64,000 nt of DNA from Hymenobacter busanensis (GTDB lineage Bacteria > Bacteroidota > Bacteroidia > Cytophagales > Hymenobacteraceae): assembly GCF_008727865.1 (NCBI RefSeq), contig NZ_VTWU01000010.1, forward strand, positions 61,977-125,976, in the 5' to 3' direction. Position 1 is the first letter of the stretch; the number at the start of each line of letters is the position of its first letter. The notes below the pieces were generated by a model. The model ran no database searches. It was not told the origin of the DNA and worked only from the letters and a program-made list of their open reading frames with translations. Shown here piece by piece: positions 46,294-53,908 of the stretch. The position numbers were made by a program, and so were the translations under genes.

Positions 46294-46327
46294 AAAAGCC
46301 CTGCTTTCGGAAAAAAGCAGAGCTTTT
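46294..46327 (-). terminator. Terminator of the DUF5686-like gene
   Basis: 14-bp stem with one mismatch (46294-46307 with 46314-46327), AAAA/TTTT ends, 26 bp past the stop of the gene at 46353. Confidence 0.75.
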
Positions 46328-46352
46328 GCGAAAGGCCAAATTACGGCGGGTG

Positions 46353-47618
46353 CTACCGCTGCAGTTTGCGCGTGGGCTTCACTGCGGGCTTTTTCACCAT
46401 GGTCCCAAAGGCCCCTTTCTTCTCGAACGACTCGGCTACCTCGTCCTCCAAGGGGGTGCGCTTCACCACCGGGTTGTTGGCCCAGAACTCGGGGTCGTAA
46501 GTGGTTTTGCGGATTTCGTCGAGGTCCTTTTCCTGCAAAGCCGGCTTGCGGTAGGCCGCGCCGGGCGTGGGCGCATCGCCGGTGTCGAAGAAGAAGGTGT
46601 AGGCCGACACGTTCATGCGCTTGGGCTTCACACCGGGCCGGTCGATGTCGAAGGTGAGGGAGGTGTTGATGTGGTCGAGCGGCGACACCGGGCCGGGCGT
46701 GTTCTGAAACACGATATCGAACTCCAGCTTCGTGTTTTTGAGCGTATAGGTGGGGTTGTTAGCCGAGCCGGTGAACGTGGGCGTGGTGATGTGAAAGCGG
46801 GCCACTTTGTAGCTGTCCACGTCGATCCAGACGGTGCCTTTGGCGCGGTAGCTCTTGAGCTTGGGGCTGGTTTCGAAGCTGATTTCGGCCACGTCCCGGT
46901 CGCCCTGCTGAATCACGCCTACCAGCTCCAGAATGTAGTTGTCGGCGGCGTTGGGCGAGAGCAGCGCCAAGGACTTCAGGCTGTCCACGCGGGCGTCGTA
47001 GAGGCCGTAGGCGCGGGTGTAAAACGAGAAGTCCCGGAAATTAATGATGGCGTCTTTGGCCGCGTAGCGTGCCTGTGCCAACGAAGTGCCCTCGATGCGG
47101 GCGTTGCTCGACTTCACGTTCCAGATCATTTCCTGCAGCTCGGTGGGGTCGTTGTCGAGGCGGGTAATCTGGCGGTAGTAGGCCTTGCCGTAGAAGGGGC
47201 GGTTGTAGTTGGCCTTCAGGTGCGAGTAGGCCCGCGTGACCAGCGTAGCGGCGTAGCTCTTGATTTCCACCTCGGGCAGCACAATGTTGGCCGAGGCCAG
47301 CGTAATCTGCACCGGGGCATCCACGCTCGTCACCACCACCGAGTCGCGCTGGTGGCTCAGCTCCGATACCATGAGGGTGGCCGGCAGCGTGGGCACGCGC
47401 AGCGTAAACTCGCCGGTTGCATTGCTGGTGGTACCGGCCGTGGTGCCCTTCACGCCAATGCTGGTGAAGGGAATCGGCTCCTTGGTGTCTTTGTCGATGG
47501 TGACGCCGCGGATGAGGTACTGCGCCTGGGCCACGGAGGCCGAAAGCAGCAGCAGAAGCAGCATCGCGCCGAGTCGGGCGGCAGCGCGGTAGCGAAGAAG
47601 GTGGGTAAGCAGAGGCAC
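46353..47618 (-). CDS. CarboxypepD_reg / DUF5686-like N-terminal exported protein
   Basis: 421 residues. Signal peptide (about 1-32, SVAQA-Q), CarboxypepD_reg domain (YLIRGVTIDKDTKEPIPFTSIGVKG), then a region similar to the N-terminal half of DUF5686 proteins (VTRAYSHLKANYNRPFYGKAYYRQ). It lacks the long C-terminal barrel-like region of the gene at 4345. It is probably periplasmic or outer-membrane associated. The basic C-terminus (PTRKLQR) is unusual. Confidence 0.82.
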   Translation of the reverse strand: MPLLTHLLRYRAAARLGAMLLLLLLSASVAQAQYLIRGVTIDKDTKEPIPFTSIGVKGTTAGTTSNATGEFTLRVPTLPATLMVSELSHQRDSVVVTSVDAPVQITLASANIVLPEVEIKSYAATLVTRAYSHLKANYNRPFYGKAYYRQITRLDNDPTELQEMIWNVKSSNARIEGTSLAQARYAAKDAIINFRDFSFYTRAYGLYDARVDSLKSLALLSPNAADNYILELVGVIQQGDRDVAEISFETSPKLKSYRAKGTVWIDVDSYKVARFHITTPTFTGSANNPTYTLKNTKLEFDIVFQNTPGPVSPLDHINTSLTFDIDRPGVKPKRMNVSAYTFFFDTGDAPTPGAAYRKPALQEKDLDEIRKTTYDPEFWANNPVVKRTPLEDEVAESFEKKGAFGTMVKKPAVKPTRKLQR

Positions 47619-47824
47619 GCGCGGGTGGGCTAGTGGCAGATGTAGAGCAATGGAAGGCGAAACTACGCGGGGCGTAGTGCTGCCTCAACGCTTTTCGGGC
47701 GGTAAAATTTCCCGAACGCTCAGAACCTCATTTCTCGGCCTCCTCTCTCAAAGTGAGGGAAAGCCACGGCGGCGCGTGCACCAAGGCGGTGTGCCACGGA
47801 GGTCGACTATCGTTGAAACTGGTT

Positions 47825-47858
47825 AAAACCGGCTTCTATTCGTAGCTATGCCGGTTTT
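47825..47858 (-). terminator. Terminator of the aldolase gene
   Basis: AAAACCGGC (47825-47833) pairs with GCCGGTTTT (47850-47858), long loop, overlapping the stop codon of the gene at 47846. The rest of the 47619-47845 gap contains nothing recognised. Confidence 0.6.
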
Positions 47859-48499
47859 TGCTGCACAATGCGCAGCAGCTCGGCTACCTGCGCGGTTAGC
47901 GCGGTGGGCTCATCGGTGGCGAGCAGGCGCGAGTCGATGCCGACGCAGGTGGCGCCGGCGCTGGCCCATTCGGTAAGCACGGCCGGGGTAGGCTGAATGC
48001 CACCCGTGACCATGATGGGCGCCAGCGGCAACGGGCCGCGCAGAATGCGCAGGTACTCCGGCCCCAGGTAGCTGCCCGGAAACAGCTTCACCAGCGTGGC
48101 GCCCAGGTGCAGGGCGTCATATACTTCGTTCAGGGTTTGGGCGCCGGGTAGCCAAGCCAGGTTGTGGCGCTGGCACACGGCCGCCACTTCGGCCCGCATG
48201 ACGGGCTGCACGATGAAATCGGCACCGGCGGCAATGAACCGCTCGGCTTCGGCGGCCGTGAAAATGGTGCCCGCACCCAACAGCAGGTCGGGGTACTCGG
48301 CTTCCACAAACTGCTGGAGGTCGGCAAAGATGTCGAAGGCGTCGGGGCCGCGGTTGGTAAACTCAAAGAGGCGCACGCCGCCCGCGTAGCAGGCCGCCAG
48401 CACCTTACGGGCGTAAGGTTCGGCGGCGTGGTAAAATACCGGAATCAGCGGGGTGCGGCGGGCCTGTTCCAGGGCGTGCGCGGCAGTAAATCGGACCAT
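47846..48499 (-). CDS. KDPG/KHG-type aldolase
   Basis: 217 residues, (beta/alpha)8 barrel. Schiff-base Lys138 in ATLVKLFPGSYLG, Glu46 in LFEFTNRG and the GAGTI motif (75-79) match 2-keto-3-deoxy-6-phosphogluconate / 4-hydroxy-2-oxoglutarate aldolases, which cleave to pyruvate plus an aldehyde. It is isolated from other Entner-Doudoroff genes; no kinase or dehydratase is adjacent, so the exact sugar acid is unclear. Confidence 0.88.
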   Translation of the reverse strand: MVRFTAAHALEQARRTPLIPVFYHAAEPYARKVLAACYAGGVRLFEFTNRGPDAFDIFADLQQFVEAEYPDLLLGAGTIFTAAEAERFIAAGADFIVQPVMRAEVAAVCQRHNLAWLPGAQTLNEVYDALHLGATLVKLFPGSYLGPEYLRILRGPLPLAPIMVTGGIQPTPAVLTEWASAGATCVGIDSRLLATDEPTALTAQVAELLRIVQQKPA

Positions 48500-48510
48500 A
48501 GACGGTGGAA

Positions 48511-48610
48511 CGGCTGCACGGCCGAATGGTTAAATGGCTGGATGATTAACTGGTTGATTATTCCGATTCGCCAGAATGACCAGCCATTTAGCCATCCGGC
48601 CATTCAGCTA
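48511..48610. repeat. Family-5 palindromic repeat
   Basis: GAATGGTTAAATGGCTGG on the left, CCAGCCATTTAGCCATCC on the right, imperfect palindrome in the spacer between the PH-domain and aldolase genes. Confidence 0.75.
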
Positions 48611-48615
48611 TTTAC

Positions 48616-48990
48616 TCACAACGCATATTCGGCCAGGGCGCGGGCCACGTCGTGAATGGTTTGGTCGTTGCGGAAGGTTTTGCTGATGGGCGCGGCCATG
48701 CCGCGCACCCAAATGTGCAGCTCCGATTCGAGGTCGAAGTGGCCGGTAGTTTCCATCGAAAACCGCTCGATGCTGCGGTAGGGCACGCTCAGCAGCTCGC
48801 GCTTCTTGCCCGTCACGCCCTGCTTATCCACCAGAATCAGGCGCTTATTGGTGAAGATAATCTGGTCGCGGATGATGGCGTAGGCGCGCTCCACCCGCTC
48901 GTCGGAGGCGAGGATGCGCAGCAGCTCCTGCTGGGTTTCGTTGATGTCGCTTTCCGAAGCGTTGCCGAGTAATGCGTCGAGGAGGCCCAT
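48616..48990 (-). CDS. Bacterial PH-domain protein
   Basis: 124 residues, a single PH-like fold (PF08000 type): IIFTNKRLILVDKQGVTGKKRELLSVPYRSIERFSMETTGHFDLESELHIWVRG. The N-terminal MGLLDALLGNASESD helix is typical. The function is not known. It begins next to the repeat region at 49060-49700. Confidence 0.88.
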   Translation of the reverse strand: MGLLDALLGNASESDINETQQELLRILASDERVERAYAIIRDQIIFTNKRLILVDKQGVTGKKRELLSVPYRSIERFSMETTGHFDLESELHIWVRGMAAPISKTFRNDQTIHDVARALAEYAL

Positions 48991-49100
48991 GATGTCAGTT
49001 GCGAGTTACGAGATGTCAGTGTGGGGCTGTGAGGCCGAACGGAAAGTACGTCGAAAAACGGCTGCGCGGTACGCGCCGCTGCCCGCGCCTTGCCTTGGCA

Positions 49101-49310
49101 CGACGGCTTGTGCGCGTTTGCAACGGGCATCGTGTTAAGCCACGACGGCTTCTTTACGTTTGCAACGGCCTCCTTGCCTTGACACGATGCCCATTGCGCG
49201 GGAGCAACGGCCTTTATGCCTGGACACGACGGCTTCTGCACGCGAGCAAATGCCATCGTGCCTTGACAAGACAGCCGTTGCAAACGTGCAGAAGCCGTCG
49301 TGTCATGACA
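49101..49310. repeat. 42-bp tandem array, copy 1
   Basis: Five units of exactly 42 bp (49269-49310, 49227-49268, 49185-49226, 49143-49184, 49101-49142) plus a partial sixth ending near 49060. Read on the minus strand, units begin TGTCAAGGCA-type and contain GTTGCAAACG and GCAGAAGCC. Units differ at many positions but no indel breaks the period. The array ends at the box at 49311-49349. Confidence 0.9.
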
Positions 49311-49349
49311 AGTAGGATGTATCAAAGAAAAATTGCACTGTCCAAAGCG
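49311..49349. promoter_or_regulatory. Array-end box, copy 1
   Basis: On the minus strand this reads TTTG...GTGCAA...TTTGATACATCCTACT. The same box ends array 2 at 49647-49684, with the TTTGATACATC core identical. The TTTG is compatible with a degenerate -7 element, but the usual TTG spacing is absent. Confidence 0.6.
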
Positions 49350-49436
49350 AAGGATAGGCCCGCTGCCTCTAACGATACCCATCGAGGCCGTTCGGCGCGT
49401 GCTTTGGGCCACAGCAGCAGCTGTTGCAACCGGTTG

Positions 49437-49646
49437 CAACGGCGGCTGCGCGTTTGCAACGGTCATTGCATCGGATTGCAATGGCCGTTGCTCGCGTGCA
49501 AGAGGCATTGCATCCGGTTGCAATGGCTTCTGCGCCGTTGCAACTGCCAGTGCAACCCGATGCAGAGGCTTCTTTTTGTTTGCAACGGCCTACTCATCGG
49601 GATGCAATGGCTTCTGCACGTTTGCAACGGGCATTGCATCCCGATG
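49437..49646. repeat. 42-bp tandem array, copy 2
   Basis: Five units of exactly 42 bp (49605-49646, 49563-49604, 49521-49562, 49479-49520, 49437-49478) plus a partial sixth to about 49400. Minus-strand units contain GATGCAATG, GTTGCAAACG and GCAGAAGCC. The two arrays' first bases are 336 bp apart, exactly eight periods. In the frame shared by both arrays the minus strand encodes a 14-residue repeat (about PLQ-P-DAM-V-AN-QK), but a stop interrupts it in unit 2. Confidence 0.9.
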
Positions 49647-49684
49647 AGTATGATGTATCAAAGGAAATTTGCACGATTCAATGC
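49647..49684. promoter_or_regulatory. Array-end box, copy 2
   Basis: Minus strand: TTG...GTGCAAATTTCCTTTGATAC, then ATCATACT leading into the first 42-bp unit. Nearly identical to the box at 49311. Confidence 0.6.
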
Positions 49685-49719
49685 TTTGTAGGAATGCGTA
49701 TGAGTTTAAAACTACTGTT

Positions 49720-50466
49720 TCAAATTCGCCATTCATCACAGCCGTAACTTTTGTCTCCTCGAACTCTTCGCATGCTATACGTGAAGTTCTCAAGGTTGTA
49801 AAATAATGCATCGTGGATGGTTGGATCCTGCTCCTCAAAATGATCTAAGTGCAGTCCTTCAATACGCATGGTGTTAATGACAAATGGCACTAACCTGTAT
49901 CCTGGAAAGCATTTTCGAATACTATCCTGCACTATCTGGAATGTGGATTCATATTCTTGATAAGGTGATGCGGTAATGGCATTTATGGAAGGAAAACGGA
50001 CCGGGTATGTAGGCTCATCAGGATGCGGGATGCCTGAGTGTAGTACCAGCGTTGTTGAGTCGGCCCCATATATGGTGTAAAATGGACCAAGAAGGCTGAC
50101 CGCAAAACGAAGCTCTGAACTATAGATACAATTGCCATTCTTCTTGTTGCTTAAAACCACATTGCCACTGAAACAGGGCCACATCAGATTGGAAGTATTT
50201 CTTATACGCTTTGCTGTTTGGTTCTGTAAATCCTTTTGAAAGCTTCCCCATCTGGTAGAATGGTTTTTTTGAATAAATATATTCTCATGTATTAGCTCCT
50301 GTATATCCTTGTTTGCAGGGTAGTTGTCGACAAAAGTCTCACTTCTTTTGGTGATGCGAACATCTTGTCTATTCACGTCTATACCTAACGGGTAGTATTT
50401 TTTTACTGCATCATATATAGGCCAATAATTAAATGTATCGTAATTGAAGGAGAATAAATTCTTCAT
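49720..50466 (-). CDS. AT-rich hypothetical protein
   Basis: 248 residues from ATG 50464-50466 (MKNLFSFNYDTF); an open extension to 50625 looks non-coding. No family recognised. Soluble, with three or more cysteines (SLLGPFY, GNVVLSNKKNGNCIY, CFPGYRLV). It is markedly more AT-rich than flanking genes, suggesting horizontal origin. It lies directly upstream, on the minus strand, of the 42-bp arrays and has no operon partner. Confidence 0.65.
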   Translation of the reverse strand: MKNLFSFNYDTFNYWPIYDAVKKYYPLGIDVNRQDVRITKRSETFVDNYPANKDIQELIHENIFIQKNHSTRWGSFQKDLQNQTAKRIRNTSNLMWPCFSGNVVLSNKKNGNCIYSSELRFAVSLLGPFYTIYGADSTTLVLHSGIPHPDEPTYPVRFPSINAITASPYQEYESTFQIVQDSIRKCFPGYRLVPFVINTMRIEGLHLDHFEEQDPTIHDALFYNLENFTYSMRRVRGDKSYGCDEWRI

Positions 50467-50554
50467 TTTTGAGCGTGTGTAGTGTGTATTTATTAGACCT
50501 TCGTCGAAGGAAATGACAGCAATGCTATTGAGCGAATGTAGTGTTTGAAAGCAA

Positions 50555-50586
50555 AACAGCCCCCTTGTAAGGACAAGAAGGCTGTT
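50555..50586 (-). terminator. Terminator of the M1 peptidase gene
   Basis: 14-bp stem with two mismatches (50555-50568 with 50573-50586), AAAA/TTTT-like flank, 25 bp past the stop of the gene at 50612. Confidence 0.7.
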
Positions 50587-50611
50587 GGTGTCAATAAGTA
50601 GATGAAAGAGC

Positions 50612-52981
50612 CTATTTACCTCCACCCGTGCTACCGCCGCCCACGCGCTGGGGCTGCTGCGACGACACGTTGCGCTGCTGCATGGGGTTGGGCGCGGCCT
50701 GTTGCTGCTGCTGAAACAGCTCGAAGCGCGACGGGGCCAGCTGGCGCGGGAAGGCGTTGTTGGAAAGGTCGGTGTCGGCCGTTTGCAGGAAGGGGTCGAG
50801 GGTGAAGGCGGCTACCGGCTTCTCGGTCACGAACACCTTGGTTACCTCGGCGTTGTTGCGGCGCCAGATTTCGGCCGGAATGTTCACCACTTCCTTGCTG
50901 CCGTCGGCGTAGGTCATCTGCACAATCACGGGCATCACCAGGCCGCCGAGGTTCTTCAGGTTCACCTGGTAGAAGTTCAGGCCCTTGCTCAGCGTTTCCT
51001 GCTGCTGGGGCGAGAGCGTGGCCACGTATTTCTGGTAGGCGGCCTTGTCGGCGTCGGTCACGGCCAGCGCGTCGAAGCCGTTGTAGAAGTCCTTCAGCTC
51101 GGGCTTGTCGTCGATGAGGGTCTTCTGAATGTCCTGCAGGTTGCGCTGCTGCGAGAGGCTCTGCGGGGCGGCGTTCAGCTCCTCGCGGCGGCGGGCGTTT
51201 TCCACCTCGGGGTTCTTCGAGTCGACCTTGTACCACTGCACGCCCTCGATGGCGAGGTCGGTGTGGTCGGTGCCGTAGAACCAGCCGCGCCAGAACCAGT
51301 CGAGGTCCACGCCCGAGGCGTCTTCCATGGTACGGAAAAAGTCGGCCGGCTTGGGGTGCTTGTAGGCCCAGCGCTGGGCATAGGTCTTAAAGGCGAAGTC
51401 GAACAGCTGCCGGCCCATCACGGTTTCGCGCAGGATGTTGAGGGCCGTGGCGGGCTTGCCGTAGGCGTTGTTGCCCAGCTGCAGCACGCTCTCCGAGTTG
51501 GTCATGATGGGGTTCTGCACGTTGCGGTCGGCGCGCATGTAGTCCACAATCTGGCGCGGTTCGCCGCGGCGCGAGGGGTAGTTACGCTCCCATTCCTGCT
51601 CGGTGAGGTACTGCATGAAGGTGTTCAGGCCCTCGTCCATCCACGTCCACTGCCGCTCGTCGGAGTTGATGATCATGGGGAAGAAGTTGTGGCCCACCTC
51701 GTGAATCACCACCGAAATCAGCCCGTACTTGGTGCCGGCCGAGTAGGTGCCGTCTTTCTCGGGCCGGTAGCCGTTGAAGCACAGCATGGGGTATTCCATG
51801 CCGCCAATCGAGCCGTGCACCGAAATGGCCACCGGGTACTGGTACGGAATGGTGTACTTGGAATAGGTGCGAATGGTGTGCGCCACGGCCTCCGTCGAGT
51901 ACTGCCCCCACAGCGGGTTGGCCTCCTTGGGGTAGTACGACATGGCCAGCACCGGCTTGCCTTCTACCTGCGTGCCCATGGCATCCCAAATGAACTTGCG
52001 CGACGACGCCCAGGCGAAGTCCCGCACGTTTTTGGCCGCGTACACCCACGTTTTGGTGGCTTTGGCGTGGTTCTTCTCGGCCTGCGTAGCCTCGGCCTGC
52101 GTCACAATCACCACCGGCTTCTTGGCCGATTTGGCTTCTTCGAGGCGCTTACGCTGGGTGGCGGTCAGCACCTGGTCGGGGTTCTGCAGGGTGCCGGTAG
52201 CGCCCACCACGTGGTCGGCGGGGGCGGTAATGGCCACGCGGTAATCACCGAAGGGCAGGGTGAACTCGCCGGTGCCCAGGAACTGCTTGTGCTGCCAGCC
52301 GTTCACGTCGTCGTACACGGCCATGCGGGGGTAAAACTGGGCAATTTCGTAGAGCACGTTCTTGTCCTCGGGGAACAGCTCGTAGCCCGAGCGGCCGCCC
52401 AGCTTCAGGTGGTCGTTCACGTTGTAGTGCCACTTCACCGAGAAGGTAATCGACTGCTTGGGCGCCAGGGCCTGCGGCAAGTCGATGCGCATCATGGTGT
52501 AGTTGACGGTGTAGGGCAGGGTTTTGCCACCCTTCACGCGCACGTCCTCAATTTTAAACGAGCCGTCGAAGCCGGTGCGCTGGATGTATTCCAGGGCCTG
52601 AAACGAGAGCTTGTCCTTCAGCTCGGCCGTTTGGGTCGAGGCCGTCATCGAGTTCGGCGCGTAGATGTTGGCGTCGAGCTGCAGCCAGAGGTAGGTGAGC
52701 TTGTCGGGCGAGAGGTTGGTGTAGGTAATGTCCTCGGCGCCCGATATGCTCTGGTTGTCGTCGTTGAGCGACACCTTGATGTTGTAGTCGGCGCGCTGCT
52801 GCCAGTAGTCCTTGCCGGGCGCGCCCGAGGCGGTGCGGTAGGTGTTGGGCGTGGGCAGCTCTTGGCCGAGCTGGGCAAATTTGTCGGTGCCGGAATTGGT
52901 GCTTTGGGCCGAAGCCGGGGCCACCCACGGCCCGGCGAGGGCTGCAACCACGCCGGCAGTCAGGAGAAAGGGTAAACGCAT
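50612..52981 (-). CDS. Exported M1 family metallopeptidase
   Basis: 789 residues. Signal peptide (1-25, APASA-Q). Zinc site HEVGH at 427-431 with Glu450 exactly 18 residues on (WMDEGLNTF), plus the substrate-anchoring GGMEYPM just before; this is a canonical M1 aminopeptidase core. A C-terminal extension of about 200 residues ends in a Gln/Asn-rich tail (QQQQQAAPNPMQQ). It is probably periplasmic or secreted. ATG at 52979-52981 was chosen for the signal peptide. Confidence 0.93.
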   Translation of the reverse strand: MRLPFLLTAGVVAALAGPWVAPASAQSTNSGTDKFAQLGQELPTPNTYRTASGAPGKDYWQQRADYNIKVSLNDDNQSISGAEDITYTNLSPDKLTYLWLQLDANIYAPNSMTASTQTAELKDKLSFQALEYIQRTGFDGSFKIEDVRVKGGKTLPYTVNYTMMRIDLPQALAPKQSITFSVKWHYNVNDHLKLGGRSGYELFPEDKNVLYEIAQFYPRMAVYDDVNGWQHKQFLGTGEFTLPFGDYRVAITAPADHVVGATGTLQNPDQVLTATQRKRLEEAKSAKKPVVIVTQAEATQAEKNHAKATKTWVYAAKNVRDFAWASSRKFIWDAMGTQVEGKPVLAMSYYPKEANPLWGQYSTEAVAHTIRTYSKYTIPYQYPVAISVHGSIGGMEYPMLCFNGYRPEKDGTYSAGTKYGLISVVIHEVGHNFFPMIINSDERQWTWMDEGLNTFMQYLTEQEWERNYPSRRGEPRQIVDYMRADRNVQNPIMTNSESVLQLGNNAYGKPATALNILRETVMGRQLFDFAFKTYAQRWAYKHPKPADFFRTMEDASGVDLDWFWRGWFYGTDHTDLAIEGVQWYKVDSKNPEVENARRREELNAAPQSLSQQRNLQDIQKTLIDDKPELKDFYNGFDALAVTDADKAAYQKYVATLSPQQQETLSKGLNFYQVNLKNLGGLVMPVIVQMTYADGSKEVVNIPAEIWRRNNAEVTKVFVTEKPVAAFTLDPFLQTADTDLSNNAFPRQLAPSRFELFQQQQQAAPNPMQQRNVSSQQPQRVGGGSTGGGK

Positions 52982-53012
52982 ACGGTGAGTGAGGAGCGAA
53001 AACAATGAGCTT

Positions 53013-53020
53013 CTAAGGTA
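53013..53020 (-). promoter_or_regulatory. Candidate -7 promoter of the M1 peptidase
   Basis: TACCTTAG on the minus strand, one mismatch from consensus, 31 bp before the start. Confidence 0.4.
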
Positions 53021-53191
53021 GCGCGGGCACTGCGGCAAAAAGCAGCAACCACGGAGAGTTTCTACCAGAGAAAGACAAAAACACCGCCGGGGTGCAAGTG
53101 TTGCGCGGCTTGCCACCCCGAACAGCCTTTTTTGCGCGAAGAGTTTCGGCGGGCGAATATTTGGGCCTGAATGTCAGGGCAAAAGCCGGGT

Positions 53192-53803
53192 TTATGCACC
53201 AGTCAGCTGGTTCAGCAGCAGCACCACGGCAATACCGGCCGCCGCACCGCTGACCACCAGCACCCAGTCGCGGCGCGTGGCCCGGAAACCGCGCAACACC
53301 ACAAAGCCCACCAGCAGAATGAGGCCCACAATCAGCAGCTGGCCCAACTCCACGCCCACGTTGAAGGCCAACAATTCCAGCACCGGCCGGGCATTCTGGC
53401 CCAGCAGTTCGCGCAGGTAGTTGGAAAAGCCCAGGCCGTGAATCAGCCCGAACACGGCGGCCAGCAGGTTGGCCCAGCCCAGCCACACGGGCGCTGGGCG
53501 GCGGGTGTCGTTGCGGCGCGGCTCGCGCGGGGCGCGCCAGAAATTGCCCAGGCAAGTGAGCAGAATGGTGATGGGAATGAGCGTTTCGATAACGGCCGGC
53601 GGAAACGCGACGATGCGCCGCGTGGCCAACGCCAGCGTGAGCGAGTGACCCACGGTGAAGCTCGTAACCAAGGCCACCACGCGGCGCCAGTCCTGCAGCA
53701 CATACGGCGCGCACAAGGCCAGCAGGAACACGAGGTGGTCGTAGGCCCGCAGGTTGAAAATGTGGAAGAAGCCCAGCTGGAGGTAGGTCTGGAAAACGGA
53801 CAT
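53192..53803 (-). CDS. HupE/UreJ-like membrane protein
   Basis: 203 residues from ATG 53801-53803 (MSVFQTYL), five or six membrane helices. HupE/UreJ-type signatures: FHIFNLRAYDHLVFLLAL, TSFTVGHSLTLAL (His) and AAVFGLIHGLGFSNYL (His). The family includes nickel/cobalt transporters of hydrogenase and urease loci, but neither is present here, so metal specificity is open. Confidence 0.85.
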   Translation of the reverse strand: MSVFQTYLQLGFFHIFNLRAYDHLVFLLALCAPYVLQDWRRVVALVTSFTVGHSLTLALATRRIVAFPPAVIETLIPITILLTCLGNFWRAPREPRRNDTRRPAPVWLGWANLLAAVFGLIHGLGFSNYLRELLGQNARPVLELLAFNVGVELGQLLIVGLILLVGFVVLRGFRATRRDWVLVVSGAAAGIAVVLLLNQLTGA

Positions 53804-53845
53804 GGCGCAAAAATAGCCCGTTCGACTGTTTACCAGCCGCCCACA

Positions 53846-53881
53846 AAAAAGCCCCGCCGGCGCAGTGCCGACGGGGCTTTT
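53846..53881 (-). terminator. Terminator of the first giant T9SS gene
   Basis: About 16-bp stem with one mismatch, five-base loop GCAGT, A run and T run on the two sides, between two minus-strand genes. Confidence 0.85.
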
Positions 53882-53908
53882 CAAGCAAAGCCCGCAGGCT
53901 TGCCCAGC

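Noticed and set aside
48837..49523. Minus-strand frame through array 1 that would extend into the PH-domain gene
   Set aside because: It overlaps the well supported PH-domain gene in another frame and would start at a non-ATG codon inside array 2. I report the DNA repeat rather than a protein.
49101..49646. CRISPR array
   Set aside because: There is no constant repeat with variable spacers; units are contiguous and diverged along their length, and no cas gene is near.
49101..49646. Diversity-generating retroelement
   Set aside because: No reverse transcriptase gene and no adenine-biased template/variable pair in the window.
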